Shown piece after piece: positions 35,825 through 43,775 of a DNA stretch of 61,942 bases (within the stretch, counting starts at the first letter, position 1; each line of letters begins with the position of its first letter). The stretch is taken from positions 1 through 61,942 of the forward strand of contig CABHOK010000015.1 of assembly GCA_902168205.1 (NCBI GenBank), read 5' to 3'. The translations under genes were made by a program, and so were the position numbers. The stretch comes from an uncultured Chitinophaga sp. (GTDB taxonomy: Bacteria; Bacteroidota; Bacteroidia; Cytophagales; Cyclobacteriaceae). The notes under the pieces were generated by a model. That model ran no database searches. It was not told the origin of the DNA and saw nothing but the letters and a program-made list of their open reading frames with translations.

Positions 35825-36229
35825 TTAAACATTTACGTTTTGTTCCTGATATTTAGAAGGGCACTTGAGAATAATCTTGCTGGCCTTGAATTGATCGCCC
35901 TGGTAGCTTCCTACTACAACAACTTTTTCGGAACGCAGCATATCGGCAGGCATCGGTTCGTTGTATTCTACCTTTTGCTCTTTGCCGGCATCATCTACCA
36001 TAATAAAAGAAAAAGACACTTTGTCTGCACCTTCCTGAATTCCTACCACGCGGCCTTCAGCATCTTTCTTTAATTGTCCTACTACGTGAATATTATTTTC
36101 CTTACCCGAAGCCGCCATTTCGTGGGCCTGGTCAAAGTTTACATAGGTGCTGGCATCATCAGCTGTGCTAACAATAATGCTGATGGCAACAGCGATGATC
36201 ACAATAATAAAAATGTGCGTTTTTTTCAT
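35825..36229 (-). CDS. ccmE: Cytochrome c maturation protein CcmE (CxxxY variant)
   Basis: CcmE is the periplasmic heme chaperone of the Ccm system. The 134-residue protein has one N-terminal membrane anchor and the OB-fold core with VVVVGSYQGDQFKASKI. In place of the heme-binding HxxxY of the common system it has C-x3-Y (C123 in KCPSKY, Y127). This variant is known from archaea and some bacteria and normally accompanies loss of CcmH and CcmG. The frame could start 16 codons earlier at 36277. I chose ATG 36229 because it begins the membrane anchor and has AGGAG about 9 bases upstream. Confidence 0.9.
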   Translation of the reverse strand: MKKTHIFIIVIIAVAISIIVSTADDASTYVNFDQAHEMAASGKENNIHVVGQLKKDAEGRVVGIQEGADKVSFSFIMVDDAGKEQKVEYNEPMPADMLRSEKVVVVGSYQGDQFKASKIILKCPSKYQEQNVNV

Positions 36230-36262
36230 AATTCTCTCTCCTGTTCCCCTTGTTTGCGCAGG

Positions 36263-36270
36263 CAAAATTA
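36263..36270 (-). promoter_or_regulatory. -7 box upstream of ccmE
   Basis: On the minus strand, TAATTTTG is an exact TAnnTTTG match 33 bases before the ATG at 36229. The -33 element is not clear. It suggests ccmE-ccmF can be transcribed apart from ccmB-C-D. Confidence 0.45.
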
Positions 36271-36345
36271 GGCACAAATGCCCAGAAAATCAGGGGAATT
36301 TTAGTTGAAAACGAAAGCACCCCGATTAAAGTTTAGTTAGAAAGT

Positions 36346-36573
36346 CTAGTGCTTTTTATCCGTAAGTTGATCTTCCAGTTTTTTCACTTTCCGATCCATA
36401 ATAAAGAGATAAGCTATTAAACCTGCCAGTACGATAAGAATGATCGACACCACTACATATATCTTTCCTTCAGATCGCATGGTGTCGGCCATTTCAACAT
36501 CTGATTGAGCGTTAACACCGAATGACAGCGTTACTGCCAGCAGGCAAAAGAATATTTTAAGCGCTTTTTCCAT
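36346..36573 (-). CDS. CcmD-like small membrane protein
   Basis: The 75-residue protein has a signal-like hydrophobic start, then one membrane segment (about 38-58, VYVVVSIILIVLAGLIAYLFIMD-like: KIYVVVSIILIVLAGLIAYLF) and a charged C-terminal coiled tail KVKKLEDQLTDKK. Size, place between ccmC and ccmE, and the membrane-then-charged-helix layout identify it as CcmD, which helps CcmE leave CcmABC. It overlaps ccmC by 17 bases, implying coupled translation. Similarity is by layout and context rather than a fixed motif. Confidence 0.75.
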   Translation of the reverse strand: MEKALKIFFCLLAVTLSFGVNAQSDVEMADTMRSEGKIYVVVSIILIVLAGLIAYLFIMDRKVKKLEDQLTDKKH

Positions 36574-37234
36574 CTTCCAATTCCAATATTTTTTCTTCTA
36601 TAGTTTTGATTCGTATACGTATCGATGCGATCCAGAGTCCTATTAAAAACCAACCGATAACTGCCGGGTAAAAAATCAGTCGCATGCTGCTATCCAGATC
36701 GTACATATTAAATCCGGGATTCCCTCCGCTTCCCGGATGCATCGAGCTCGTCATGCGGGGAATGATAAAGATCAATGGTATCATCGCAGCAAATGCGAAA
36801 ATATTATAGACTGCACTGAGTCGTGCGCGTTGTTCTTCATTGTCAAGCGATCCGCGTAAAACGAAATATGCCAGGTAAACCAGCAACGCGATGGCGGCAC
36901 CATTTTGTTTAGGATCACCATGCCATGGCGATCCCCAAGTATAGTTAGCCCATAACATTCCGGTGAGGATGCCCAGGATACCCAACACCAGGCCCACATT
37001 CGCATAGGCTACAACTTTCCGATCCGTTTCCGGTGAAGGTTTTCCGAGGTAGCGTATTGAATAAATAAAAGAGATCAGGAATAACAGCACCATTCCGAAC
37101 CACATCGGCACGTGAAAATAAAGTGCACGTATGGTCTCGTTCAGAATATTTAATCGAGGAACATCAAACAGGAGTCCTGCAATGTGAACGTAAAAAAGAA
37201 GAGCGATCGCTGTTAATTTGAGCCAGGTTTTCAT
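36557..37234 (-). CDS. ccmC: Cytochrome c maturation heme transporter subunit CcmC
   Basis: CcmC presents heme to CcmE. The 225-residue protein has six membrane segments and the WWD domain read as LWANYTWGSPWHGDPKQNGAAI (about residues 105-126), plus conserved histidines on either side (YFHVPMW at about 50 and SSMHPG near 185). The frame continues upstream to 37330, but that extension overlaps ccmB in opposite frame and is not membrane-like; ATG 37234 gives the usual MKTWLKLTAIALL start. It is followed by ccmD with a 17-base overlap. Confidence 0.92.
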   Translation of the reverse strand: MKTWLKLTAIALLFYVHIAGLLFDVPRLNILNETIRALYFHVPMWFGMVLLFLISFIYSIRYLGKPSPETDRKVVAYANVGLVLGILGILTGMLWANYTWGSPWHGDPKQNGAAIALLVYLAYFVLRGSLDNEEQRARLSAVYNIFAFAAMIPLIFIIPRMTSSMHPGSGGNPGFNMYDLDSSMRLIFYPAVIGWFLIGLWIASIRIRIKTIEEKILELEDGKSA

Positions 37235-37275
37235 TTGGAATCGGCTTTTTCGTGGCGAGCCCCGAAAGGCCCTCC

Positions 37276-37917
37276 TTAGCTGCGCCAAATATACGGGAAG
37301 AGCATATACGCGAGACTGGTTAATATGCAATTAATTGCTAGCAAGTTGAGCAACTCGTCATAGCTCGTACTTCTATCCAATCCATCCAGTACATTTTTAG
37401 TGATCTTGATGGCCATCAATAGAATAGAAAGAATTACCGGAAAACTTAGCACGGCCATCAGAATGTTACTGTTGTTTGCTTTCGATGCAATGCCCGAGAT
37501 TAAACTCAACGATGCAGAGAAACCAAAAGATGTTAGTAAAAGCGTTGTGATAAAAAGCAATTTATCCTGAACGGGGTTGTCTATAAATATGGAGAATAAG
37601 CCATACCCTGCCAGTGAAAGCACCAGGCACAGAATACCGTTGTAAATAATCTTAGAAACAATAATTACCTGCGGACTGGTAACAGAGTAGTAATAGATAA
37701 ATGTGCCGCGTTTTTCTCCGATAAAACTTTTGGCTACACTATTAATAACAGAAAAAAGTATAGCCAACCAGAATAGCGCAGACCATGTTGCCTCGTTAAT
37801 TGAATTCTTTCGAAGACTGAAGGTGAGGTAACAGATAAAAATGAGACTGAACAAGTAAAGCCCTATACCGGAAATTACAGCCTTGCGCCTTAACTCAAGT
37901 GCAAACTCCTTCTGCAA
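37276..37917 (-). CDS. ccmB: Cytochrome c maturation ABC-transporter membrane subunit CcmB
   Basis: The 213-residue protein has the KEFALELRRK N-terminal helix and about six membrane segments typical of CcmB. The motif SVAKSFIGEKRGTFIYYYSVTSPQVIIVSKIIYNG is characteristic. Its ATPase partner CcmA is not adjacent: the position upstream is taken by the Wzz-like gene. The start codon is TTG at 37917. The family alignment suggests a few more residues upstream (frame VIKALLTLL before QKEF), but that stretch has no ATG, GTG or TTG, so the start is slightly uncertain. Confidence 0.9.
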   Translation of the reverse strand: MQKEFALELRRKAVISGIGLYLFSLIFICYLTFSLRKNSINEATWSALFWLAILFSVINSVAKSFIGEKRGTFIYYYSVTSPQVIIVSKIIYNGILCLVLSLAGYGLFSIFIDNPVQDKLLFITTLLLTSFGFSASLSLISGIASKANNSNILMAVLSFPVILSILLMAIKITKNVLDGLDRSTSYDELLNLLAINCILTSLAYMLFPYIWRS

Positions 37918-37942
37918 TAATGTTAGTAATGCTTTGATAACG

Positions 37943-38728
37943 TTATTCGATTTTCAGAGCCCGGTTATAATCATTAAAGAACTTAATGAACAGCAATAGA
38001 ATAGCAATAAAGAAACCCAATGCCAGGCCAGCCACTGCCACCATCACTTTGGACATTCTTGCATCTTTAATGAGTGAGCCAAACCCCTTTGTAACTTGCA
38101 CAGTACTAATGCTTTTAAGTTTGATTTCGCTTTCTGTACGAATTCTGAAAAGCTCCACAGTTTTAGCATATAGTTCAGACGGATCAACATAAGAAGCCAT
38201 GGCCTCTGTTTTCTGTTTTACCTGATCCATTGCAGCAATCTCACCATCAATCTTTGCTATCATTTGTTTGTAGTATAACTCCTGGTTCTGTCTGCTTCTC
38301 ACCACCGGGTCAACCGAATTTATATACTTGACAACGGTTTTTTCGAGTGAAGGAAATATAACAGGATCGGTAACAACGGCCGTTATTTTCAAATAAACCC
38401 GTTTACTTTTATCGCTTTGCTCGCTTTGCCCAACGTCAAAATTCAAACCAAGCAATTTCCTCTCCTCTTCACTTGATAATCCTGGGATTGAATCTGCCTT
38501 TTCAAGCTCATCAAAAATAAATTTAGCCTCGTTCTCAGACAGCAAGTCGGTAGTAATCATCATGCTGGAAGAAAACTTATCACTCGAGTTGTAGGCTAAC
38601 GAAAGAGTAAAAATCACTCCCATTACAGGAAGGACGGTAAAAAGCAATAAGTTTCGTTTAATGGCCCTGTAAACCCTTGCCAGTAGTTCCATTAAATCAA
38701 TTTCGTCCGAGTGTACTTTCTTCGTCAT
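37943..38728 (-). CDS. Wzz-like polysaccharide chain-length determinant protein
   Basis: The 261-residue inner-membrane protein has the two flanking membrane segments (about 26-47 and 229-252) and the long periplasmic helix-rich middle of the Wzz/PCP family. It sets the length of the repeat-unit polymer made by Wzy. The start is ATG 38728; a frame extension to 38764 lies behind the promoter and is not used. It is divergent from the epimerase gene, and its promoter overlaps that one. It lies 25 bases upstream of ccmB in the same direction, so ccm genes may be cotranscribed. Confidence 0.82.
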   Translation of the reverse strand: MTKKVHSDEIDLMELLARVYRAIKRNLLLFTVLPVMGVIFTLSLAYNSSDKFSSSMMITTDLLSENEAKFIFDELEKADSIPGLSSEEERKLLGLNFDVGQSEQSDKSKRVYLKITAVVTDPVIFPSLEKTVVKYINSVDPVVRSRQNQELYYKQMIAKIDGEIAAMDQVKQKTEAMASYVDPSELYAKTVELFRIRTESEIKLKSISTVQVTKGFGSLIKDARMSKVMVAVAGLALGFFIAILLLFIKFFNDYNRALKIE

Positions 38729-38734
38729 AACCCG

Positions 38735-38765
38735 CAAGTTTAACTGATTTTTAGTATACCTCAAA
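38735..38765 (-). promoter_or_regulatory. Promoter of the Wzz-like gene
   Basis: On the minus strand TTTG (plus 38762-38765) and TAAACTTG (plus 38735-38742, one mismatch) are 19 bases apart. The box ends 6 bases before the ATG at 38728, predicting a nearly leaderless mRNA. Confidence 0.6.
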
Positions 38766-38778
38766 TTAGTTAGTTTTG
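38748..38778 (+). promoter_or_regulatory. Promoter of the polysaccharide locus
   Basis: TTTTT at 38748-38752 and TAGTTTTG at 38771-38778 (exact TAnnTTTG) are 18 bases apart, about 25 bases before the epimerase ATG. Its elements interleave with the divergent promoter, so the two cannot easily be used at the same moment. Confidence 0.6.
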
Positions 38779-38803
38779 CGACCTATTTACACGCACTGTT
38801 TTT

Positions 38804-39829
38804 ATGTCTTCAGCCAAAACTGTTTTGGTAACGGGTGCAGCCGGCTTTATTGGCTTCCACCTCAGCCAGAAACTTCTTAATGCCGGATACCAGGTAACTG
38901 GCCTTGACAACCTGAACGATTACTATGACCAACGCCTCAAATTGTCGCGATTAGACATTTTGAAATCTAACACCCATTTCAGCTTTCACCAGGTTGATCT
39001 GACCGACAGAAAAGGAATAGATAATCTTTTTTCAAAAACCAATTTCGATTACGTAGTTAACCTTGCCGCCCAGGCAGGTGTTCGCTATTCACTCACAAAC
39101 CCGCATGCATACCTGGAAAGTAATCTCCACGGGTTTCTGAATATCCTGGAAGCATGCCGTCATAATAAGACCAAGCATCTTGTATATGCATCATCGAGTT
39201 CGGTATATGGTGCAAATAAAAAGATGCCATTCTCGGTTCATCACAATGTAGATCATCCTATATCATTGTATGCAGCTTCGAAGAAGTCGAACGAGTTGAT
39301 GGCGCATACATATTCATCGCTTTATAATTTACCGACTACCGGATTACGATTTTTTACTGTATATGGTCCTTGGGGAAGACCTGACATGGCGCTATTCCTC
39401 TTTACCAAAGCCATTCTGGAGAATAAACCTATCGATGTGTTCAATCATGGTAAGATGCGTAGAGATTTTACCTATGTAGACGACATTGTTGAAAGTATAA
39501 CAAGACTTATACCGCGTCCGTCTCAACCCAATAAGGAATGGTCGGGCATGACTCCGGACCCTGCAACGAGCTTTGCACCTTACAGAGTATTTAACATTGG
39601 TAACAATAAACCCGTTGAACTGCTTCAGTTCATCGAGGTAATTGAACAAAAATTAGGAAAGAAAGCGGCTAAAAATTTACTACCGCTGCAGGATGGCGAT
39701 GTACCGGAAACTTTTGCTGATGTAGAAGATCTGATGCGTGAAGTTGATTTCAAACCGTCAACACCCATCGAAGTAGGTATAGGTAAATTTATAGACTGGT
39801 ATATTAACTATTACAACATTAAACTATAA
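38804..39829 (+). CDS. NAD-dependent epimerase, UDP-glucuronate 4-epimerase type
   Basis: The 341-residue SDR enzyme has the NAD motif GAAGFIGFH (about 11-19), the catalytic SSSSVYG, and YxxxK at Y156-K160. The [11 protein letters not shown] segment (about 219-229) is typical of UDP-glucuronate or UDP-GlcNAc-uronate 4-epimerases (CapI/WbnF). It probably interconverts the 4-epimers of a UDP-uronic acid in the cytoplasm. It is first in the locus, with the dehydrogenase ATG 1 base after its stop, so both likely act on the same sugar. The exact substrate is not shown by the sequence. Confidence 0.88.
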   Translation: MSSAKTVLVTGAAGFIGFHLSQKLLNAGYQVTGLDNLNDYYDQRLKLSRLDILKSNTHFSFHQVDLTDRKGIDNLFSKTNFDYVVNLAAQAGVRYSLTNPHAYLESNLHGFLNILEACRHNKTKHLVYASSSSVYGANKKMPFSVHHNVDHPISLYAASKKSNELMAHTYSSLYNLPTTGLRFFTVYGPWGRPDMALFLFTKAILENKPIDVFNHGKMRRDFTYVDDIVESITRLIPRPSQPNKEWSGMTPDPATSFAPYRVFNIGNNKPVELLQFIEVIEQKLGKKAAKNLLPLQDGDVPETFADVEDLMREVDFKPSTPIEVGIGKFIDWYINYYNIKL

Positions 39830-39830
39830 A

Positions 39831-41081
39831 ATGGAAAAGATCGGAATTATTGGTTTAGGGTATGTAGGCCTGCCGTTAGCAGTTGAATTTGGTAAAGTTA
39901 TGCCTGTAGTAGGCTTTGATATAAATCAGGAACGCATCGATGAGCTTAAGAAAGGATACGATCGCACACGCGAAGTTGAACCTGAAGAATTGAAGGCTTC
40001 ATCGAAATTAAGTTACTCTTCTGACCTGGCCGATCTGAAAGACGTACGTTATTTCATTGTAACGGTACCTACTCCGGTAGATGAATTTAAAACACCCGAT
40101 CTTCGTCCACTCCAAAGTGCCAGCAAAACCGTAGGAAGCGTATTGAAAAAAGGAGATATAGTTATATACGAATCAACCGTTTACCCGGGATGTACCGAAG
40201 AAGTTTGTGTACCGGTACTCGAAAAAGTTAGCGGATTGAAATTCAATGTTGATTTCTTCGGTGGATATTCTCCGGAGAGAATAAACCCAGGCGATAAACT
40301 TCACCGCGTAACAACCATTAAAAAAGTTACCAGCGGAAGCACACCGGAAGTTGCTGAGAAGGTAGACCAGCTCTATAAAAAAATAATTACCGCAGGTACG
40401 CACAAAGCCTCCTCAATAAAAGTAGCTGAAGCTGCTAAAGTTATCGAGAACTCCCAACGTGACTTGAACATTGCCTTCGTTAATGAGCTTGCACTGATAT
40501 TTGATCGTATCGGTATAGATACACACGAAGTACTGGAAGCTGCCGGAACAAAATGGAATTTTCTCCCTTTTAAACCAGGCCTCGTAGGCGGTCACTGTAT
40601 TGGCGTAGATCCATACTACTTAACCTATAAAGCTGACAGTCTCGGATATCATCCACAAGTAATTCTTTCCGGAAGAAGAATTAATGACAACATGGGCGTT
40701 CACATTGCCAACAGTGTTATTAAACTGATGGCTCAACACGAACTTCCTATTAACAATGCGAATGTATTAATGCTGGGGATAACGTTTAAAGAAAATTGCC
40801 CCGATATACGGAACAGCAAAGTGGTAGATGTAGTCCGCGAGTTGCAGAGCTTTGGTACAAAAGTAGATATATACGATCCACAAGCTGATGCAGACGAAGT
40901 AAAACACGAATACGGATTATCACTGACACCAACGCTGTCTAAAAAATATCACGCTATCATTTTAACAGTAAGTCATACCGAGTTTGCAACCCTCGACCTG
41001 AAAGCTATATCACATGAAAAAGCCGTGGTATACGATGTAAAAGGTTTCTTACCAAAATCACAGGTTACAGCAAGACTCTAA
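39831..41081 (+). CDS. tviB: UDP-N-acetylhexosamine 6-dehydrogenase (TviB/WbpO type)
   Basis: The enzyme oxidises C6 of a UDP-N-acetylhexosamine to the uronic acid with two NAD+. The 416-residue protein has the GLGYVGLPLAVEF NAD motif (8-20), PTPVDEFKTPDL, ESTVYPGCTEE, the KVIENSQRDLNIAFVNELA hinge, and the catalytic Cys256 in VGGHCIGVDPYYL. These long matches point to the TviB/WbpO/VipA branch rather than to UDP-glucose dehydrogenase. It leads a gene set (transaminase, acetyltransferase, oxidoreductase) that would convert its product to a diacetamido-uronic acid. Confidence 0.88.
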   Translation: MEKIGIIGLGYVGLPLAVEFGKVMPVVGFDINQERIDELKKGYDRTREVEPEELKASSKLSYSSDLADLKDVRYFIVTVPTPVDEFKTPDLRPLQSASKTVGSVLKKGDIVIYESTVYPGCTEEVCVPVLEKVSGLKFNVDFFGGYSPERINPGDKLHRVTTIKKVTSGSTPEVAEKVDQLYKKIITAGTHKASSIKVAEAAKVIENSQRDLNIAFVNELALIFDRIGIDTHEVLEAAGTKWNFLPFKPGLVGGHCIGVDPYYLTYKADSLGYHPQVILSGRRINDNMGVHIANSVIKLMAQHELPINNANVLMLGITFKENCPDIRNSKVVDVVRELQSFGTKVDIYDPQADADEVKHEYGLSLTPTLSKKYHAIILTVSHTEFATLDLKAISHEKAVVYDVKGFLPKSQVTARL

Positions 41082-41089
41082 ATAAGGTT

Positions 41090-42220
41090 ATGGATAAGAT
41101 TCACATGGTTGATCTTCACTCACAGTATCTCCGTATCAAACCGGAGATCGATGAAGCCATTCAACAGGTTTTAACTTCCACGGCCTTTATTCAAGGTCCG
41201 GAGGTAAACACTTTTGCGCAGTCATTATCCAGCTATCTCGGAGGCACTTTTGTTATACCTTGCGCCAATGGTACCGATGCTCTTCAGGTTGCTATGATGG
41301 CGTTAGATCTGAAACCCGGAGATGAAATTATTTTACCGGTACATACCTATGTCGCTACAGGTGAAGTAATAGCGTTGCTTGGTCTGACCCCCGTATTTAT
41401 TGATGTTCGGAAAGATACCTTCAACATTGATACAGCGTTATTGGAGTCTAAAGTAACAACGAAAACGAAAGCCATTGTTCCGGTTCATTTATATGGGCAA
41501 TGCGCTGATATGGAGTCCATACTTACCTTCGCCAAAAAGCATAATCTGTATGTTATTGAAGATGTTGCGCAGGCACTTAGTGCAACATATACATTTACAG
41601 ATGGCACAACAAAGAAAGCCGGCACCATGGGTACAATCGGCACCACTTCATTTTTTCCATCCAAAAATTTAGGATGCTACGGTGATGGTGGCGCAATCTT
41701 TACCAATGACAAGGCCTTGGCGGAGAAAATTAAAATGATCTCTAATCACGGTCAGCGTGTAAAGTATCATCATGAAGTAATCGGTGTAAACAGCAGACTA
41801 GACACCCTTCAGGCTGCTATTCTCAATGTAAAACTTAAATACCTGGACGAATATACCGGAAAGAGAAATGAAGTTGCCAGGTACTACGATGCTGCACTGA
41901 CTTCTATAAAATCAATCGCTATACCATATCGCGCAGCGAACACTACACACGTCTTCCATCAATATACTATACAGGTAAAAGATGGTCTTCGCGATAAACT
42001 AAAAACACACCTGGAGTCGCATGGCATTCCAACCATGATATACTATCCGGTTCCATTGCATTTACAAAATGCGTATAAACGTCCGGGATTTGGCGAAGGC
42101 ACCTTCCCGATCACGGAAGAACTTTCTAAAGAAGTACTCTCGCTCCCTATTCACACAGAAATGAAAGAACAGGAACTTGAATATATCACGGCCACCCTTA
42201 AATCATTTTTTCATGGCTGA
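41090..42220 (+). CDS. DegT/DnrJ/EryC1/StrS-type sugar aminotransferase (WbpE-like)
   Basis: The 376-residue PLP enzyme has the family marks: [12 protein letters not shown] substrate loop, [19 protein letters not shown], and the PLP Lys192 in [14 protein letters not shown]. In this context it probably adds the 3-amino group to a UDP-2-acetamido-3-keto uronic acid, as WbpE does. The gene overlaps the acetyltransferase gene by 8 bases at ATG 42213, so translation is coupled. Alternative keto-sugar substrates cannot be excluded from sequence alone. Confidence 0.87.
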   Translation: MDKIHMVDLHSQYLRIKPEIDEAIQQVLTSTAFIQGPEVNTFAQSLSSYLGGTFVIPCANGTDALQVAMMALDLKPGDEIILPVHTYVATGEVIALLGLTPVFIDVRKDTFNIDTALLESKVTTKTKAIVPVHLYGQCADMESILTFAKKHNLYVIEDVAQALSATYTFTDGTTKKAGTMGTIGTTSFFPSKNLGCYGDGGAIFTNDKALAEKIKMISNHGQRVKYHHEVIGVNSRLDTLQAAILNVKLKYLDEYTGKRNEVARYYDAALTSIKSIAIPYRAANTTHVFHQYTIQVKDGLRDKLKTHLESHGIPTMIYYPVPLHLQNAYKRPGFGEGTFPITEELSKEVLSLPIHTEMKEQELEYITATLKSFFHG

Positions 42221-42794
42221 TGAAAAGAAATTCTACGCGCATCCTACAGCAGTAATCGATGATGGATGTGATATTGGTGAAGGCACCAAAATCTGGCACT
42301 TCTCGCACATTATGCCGAATTGCAAGATCGGACCACAATGTAACATCGGACAAAATGTTGTTATTTCTCCCGAAGTTATTCTTGGAAAAAATGTTAAGGT
42401 TCAAAACAACGTTTCTATCTATACCGGTGTCCAATGCGAGGACGATGTATTTCTCGGTCCATCCATGGTATTCACAAATGTTATTAACCCACGAAGTGCA
42501 GTAAATCGCAAAAATCAATACGCCAAAACAATAGTAAAGCGAGGCGCTTCCATAGGTGCCAACGCAACAATTGTATGTGGCCATGATATTGGCGCATTTG
42601 CATTTATAGGGGCAGGGGCTGTGGTAACGAAGAATGTTCCTGACTATGCACTGGTGATTGGCAACCCGGCGAGACAGACCGGGTGGATGAGTGAATACGG
42701 CCATAAACTAAAGTTCGATTCACAAGGATTAGCTACTTGTCAGGAAAGTAACGAACGGTATAAGCTGGAGAACGGGAAAGTATCAAAATTATAG
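42213..42794 (+). CDS. Left-handed beta-helix sugar N-acetyltransferase (WbpD-like)
   Basis: The 193-residue protein starts [34 protein letters not shown] and has hexapeptide repeats ([44 protein letters not shown]) of the LbH fold. These closely match WbpD/WlbB, which N-acetylates the 3-amino group of UDP-2-acetamido-3-amino-glucuronic acid. Catalytic-type residues such as His near FSHIM and the NPR segment are kept. A start at 42177 is open but out of line with the family; the ATG at 42213 overlaps the preceding stop. It precedes the WbpB-like gene. Confidence 0.88.
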   Translation: MADEKKFYAHPTAVIDDGCDIGEGTKIWHFSHIMPNCKIGPQCNIGQNVVISPEVILGKNVKVQNNVSIYTGVQCEDDVFLGPSMVFTNVINPRSAVNRKNQYAKTIVKRGASIGANATIVCGHDIGAFAFIGAGAVVTKNVPDYALVIGNPARQTGWMSEYGHKLKFDSQGLATCQESNERYKLENGKVSKL

Positions 42795-42809
42795 TAGGAA
42801 GGAATAACC

Positions 42810-43712
42810 ATGAAGAATTTTGCATTGATCGGGGCTGCTGGGTTCATTGCTCCAAGACACATGAAGGCTATAAAAGAAACCGGGAACAACCTTGTAGCCG
42901 CATTGGATAAACATGATAACGTTGGTATTCTGGATTCATACTTTCCAAATGCAGACTTCTTCACGGAGTTTGAACGCTTTGACAGACATTTAGATAAACT
43001 AAAGCGAAAGGGAGATAAGATAGACTATATATCGATATGCTCTCCTAACTATTTGCACGACTCACACATTCGCTATGCACTTCGATACGGAGCCGATGCT
43101 ATTTGCGAAAAACCGCTTGTATTGAACCCCTGGAACCTGGATGCACTCGCAGAGATTGAAAAGGAAACCGGCAGGAATTTATATACCATTCTTCAGCTAC
43201 GTCTTCACCCCAGCATTATTGCCTTGCGTGAAAAAGTGAAGAACGGACCGAAGGATAAAATTTACGATGTTGATCTTACCTATATAACTTCACGCGGTAA
43301 CTGGTATCATTCCAGCTGGAAAGGTGATTCCTCTAAATCCGGAGGTGTTGCTACCAATATAGGTATACATTTCTTCGACATGCTCATCTGGATTTTTGGC
43401 GATGTAACGAAGAATGAAGTTAAACAGCTTACTACCGATACTGCCGCCGGTTATTTAGAACTTGGCCGGGCACGTGTTACCTGGATGCTCAGCATTGATT
43501 ACGATCAGATTCCTCAAGACGTAAAGGCCGCAGGCAAAAGAACTTTCCGCTCTCTGACAATGGAAGGTGAACAAATAGAATTCAGCGATGGCTTCACGGA
43601 TCTGCATACCAGAAGTTATGAAGAGATTTTAAAAGGGAATGGTTTCGGATTAACAGAAACGAGAGCCTCTATCGAGTTGGTTTACTCGATCCGGAATCAA
43701 AAAATTTCTTAA
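42810..43712 (+). CDS. Gfo/Idh/MocA oxidoreductase (WbpB/WlbA-like)
   Basis: The 300-residue protein begins MKNFALIGAAGFIAPRHMKAIKETGNNL, the exact style of WbpB/WlbA. EKPLVLNPWNLDAL holds the catalytic EKP, and SKSGGVATNIGIHFFDMLIWIFGD the substrate part. WbpB oxidises C3 of UDP-GlcNAc-uronic acid, preparing it for the transaminase. The ATG has a Shine-Dalgarno-like AGGAAGG about 8 bases upstream, one of the clearest in the window. It ends the wbp-like set, which shows gene order dehydrogenase, aminotransferase, acetyltransferase, oxidase. Confidence 0.88.
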   Translation: MKNFALIGAAGFIAPRHMKAIKETGNNLVAALDKHDNVGILDSYFPNADFFTEFERFDRHLDKLKRKGDKIDYISICSPNYLHDSHIRYALRYGADAICEKPLVLNPWNLDALAEIEKETGRNLYTILQLRLHPSIIALREKVKNGPKDKIYDVDLTYITSRGNWYHSSWKGDSSKSGGVATNIGIHFFDMLIWIFGDVTKNEVKQLTTDTAAGYLELGRARVTWMLSIDYDQIPQDVKAAGKRTFRSLTMEGEQIEFSDGFTDLHTRSYEEILKGNGFGLTETRASIELVYSIRNQKIS

Positions 43713-43728
43713 GCTGATTGTTTACATA

Positions 43729-43765
43729 CAACAGCAACGTAGAAAACTCATCTATGCTGCTGTTG
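43729..43765. other. Inverted repeat upstream of the secreted dehydrogenase
   Basis: An 8-bp perfect match (43729-43736 with 43758-43765) frames a 21-base loop in the 63-base gap before the ATG at 43776. No T run follows. It could be a weak terminator of the wbp-like set or a leader structure. Confidence 0.4.
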
Positions 43766-43775
43766 CCGATTCGTT

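Noticed and set aside
37235-37330. Longer start for ccmC
   Set aside because: It would overlap ccmB and add a basic, non-membrane leader; ATG 37234 gives the normal start.
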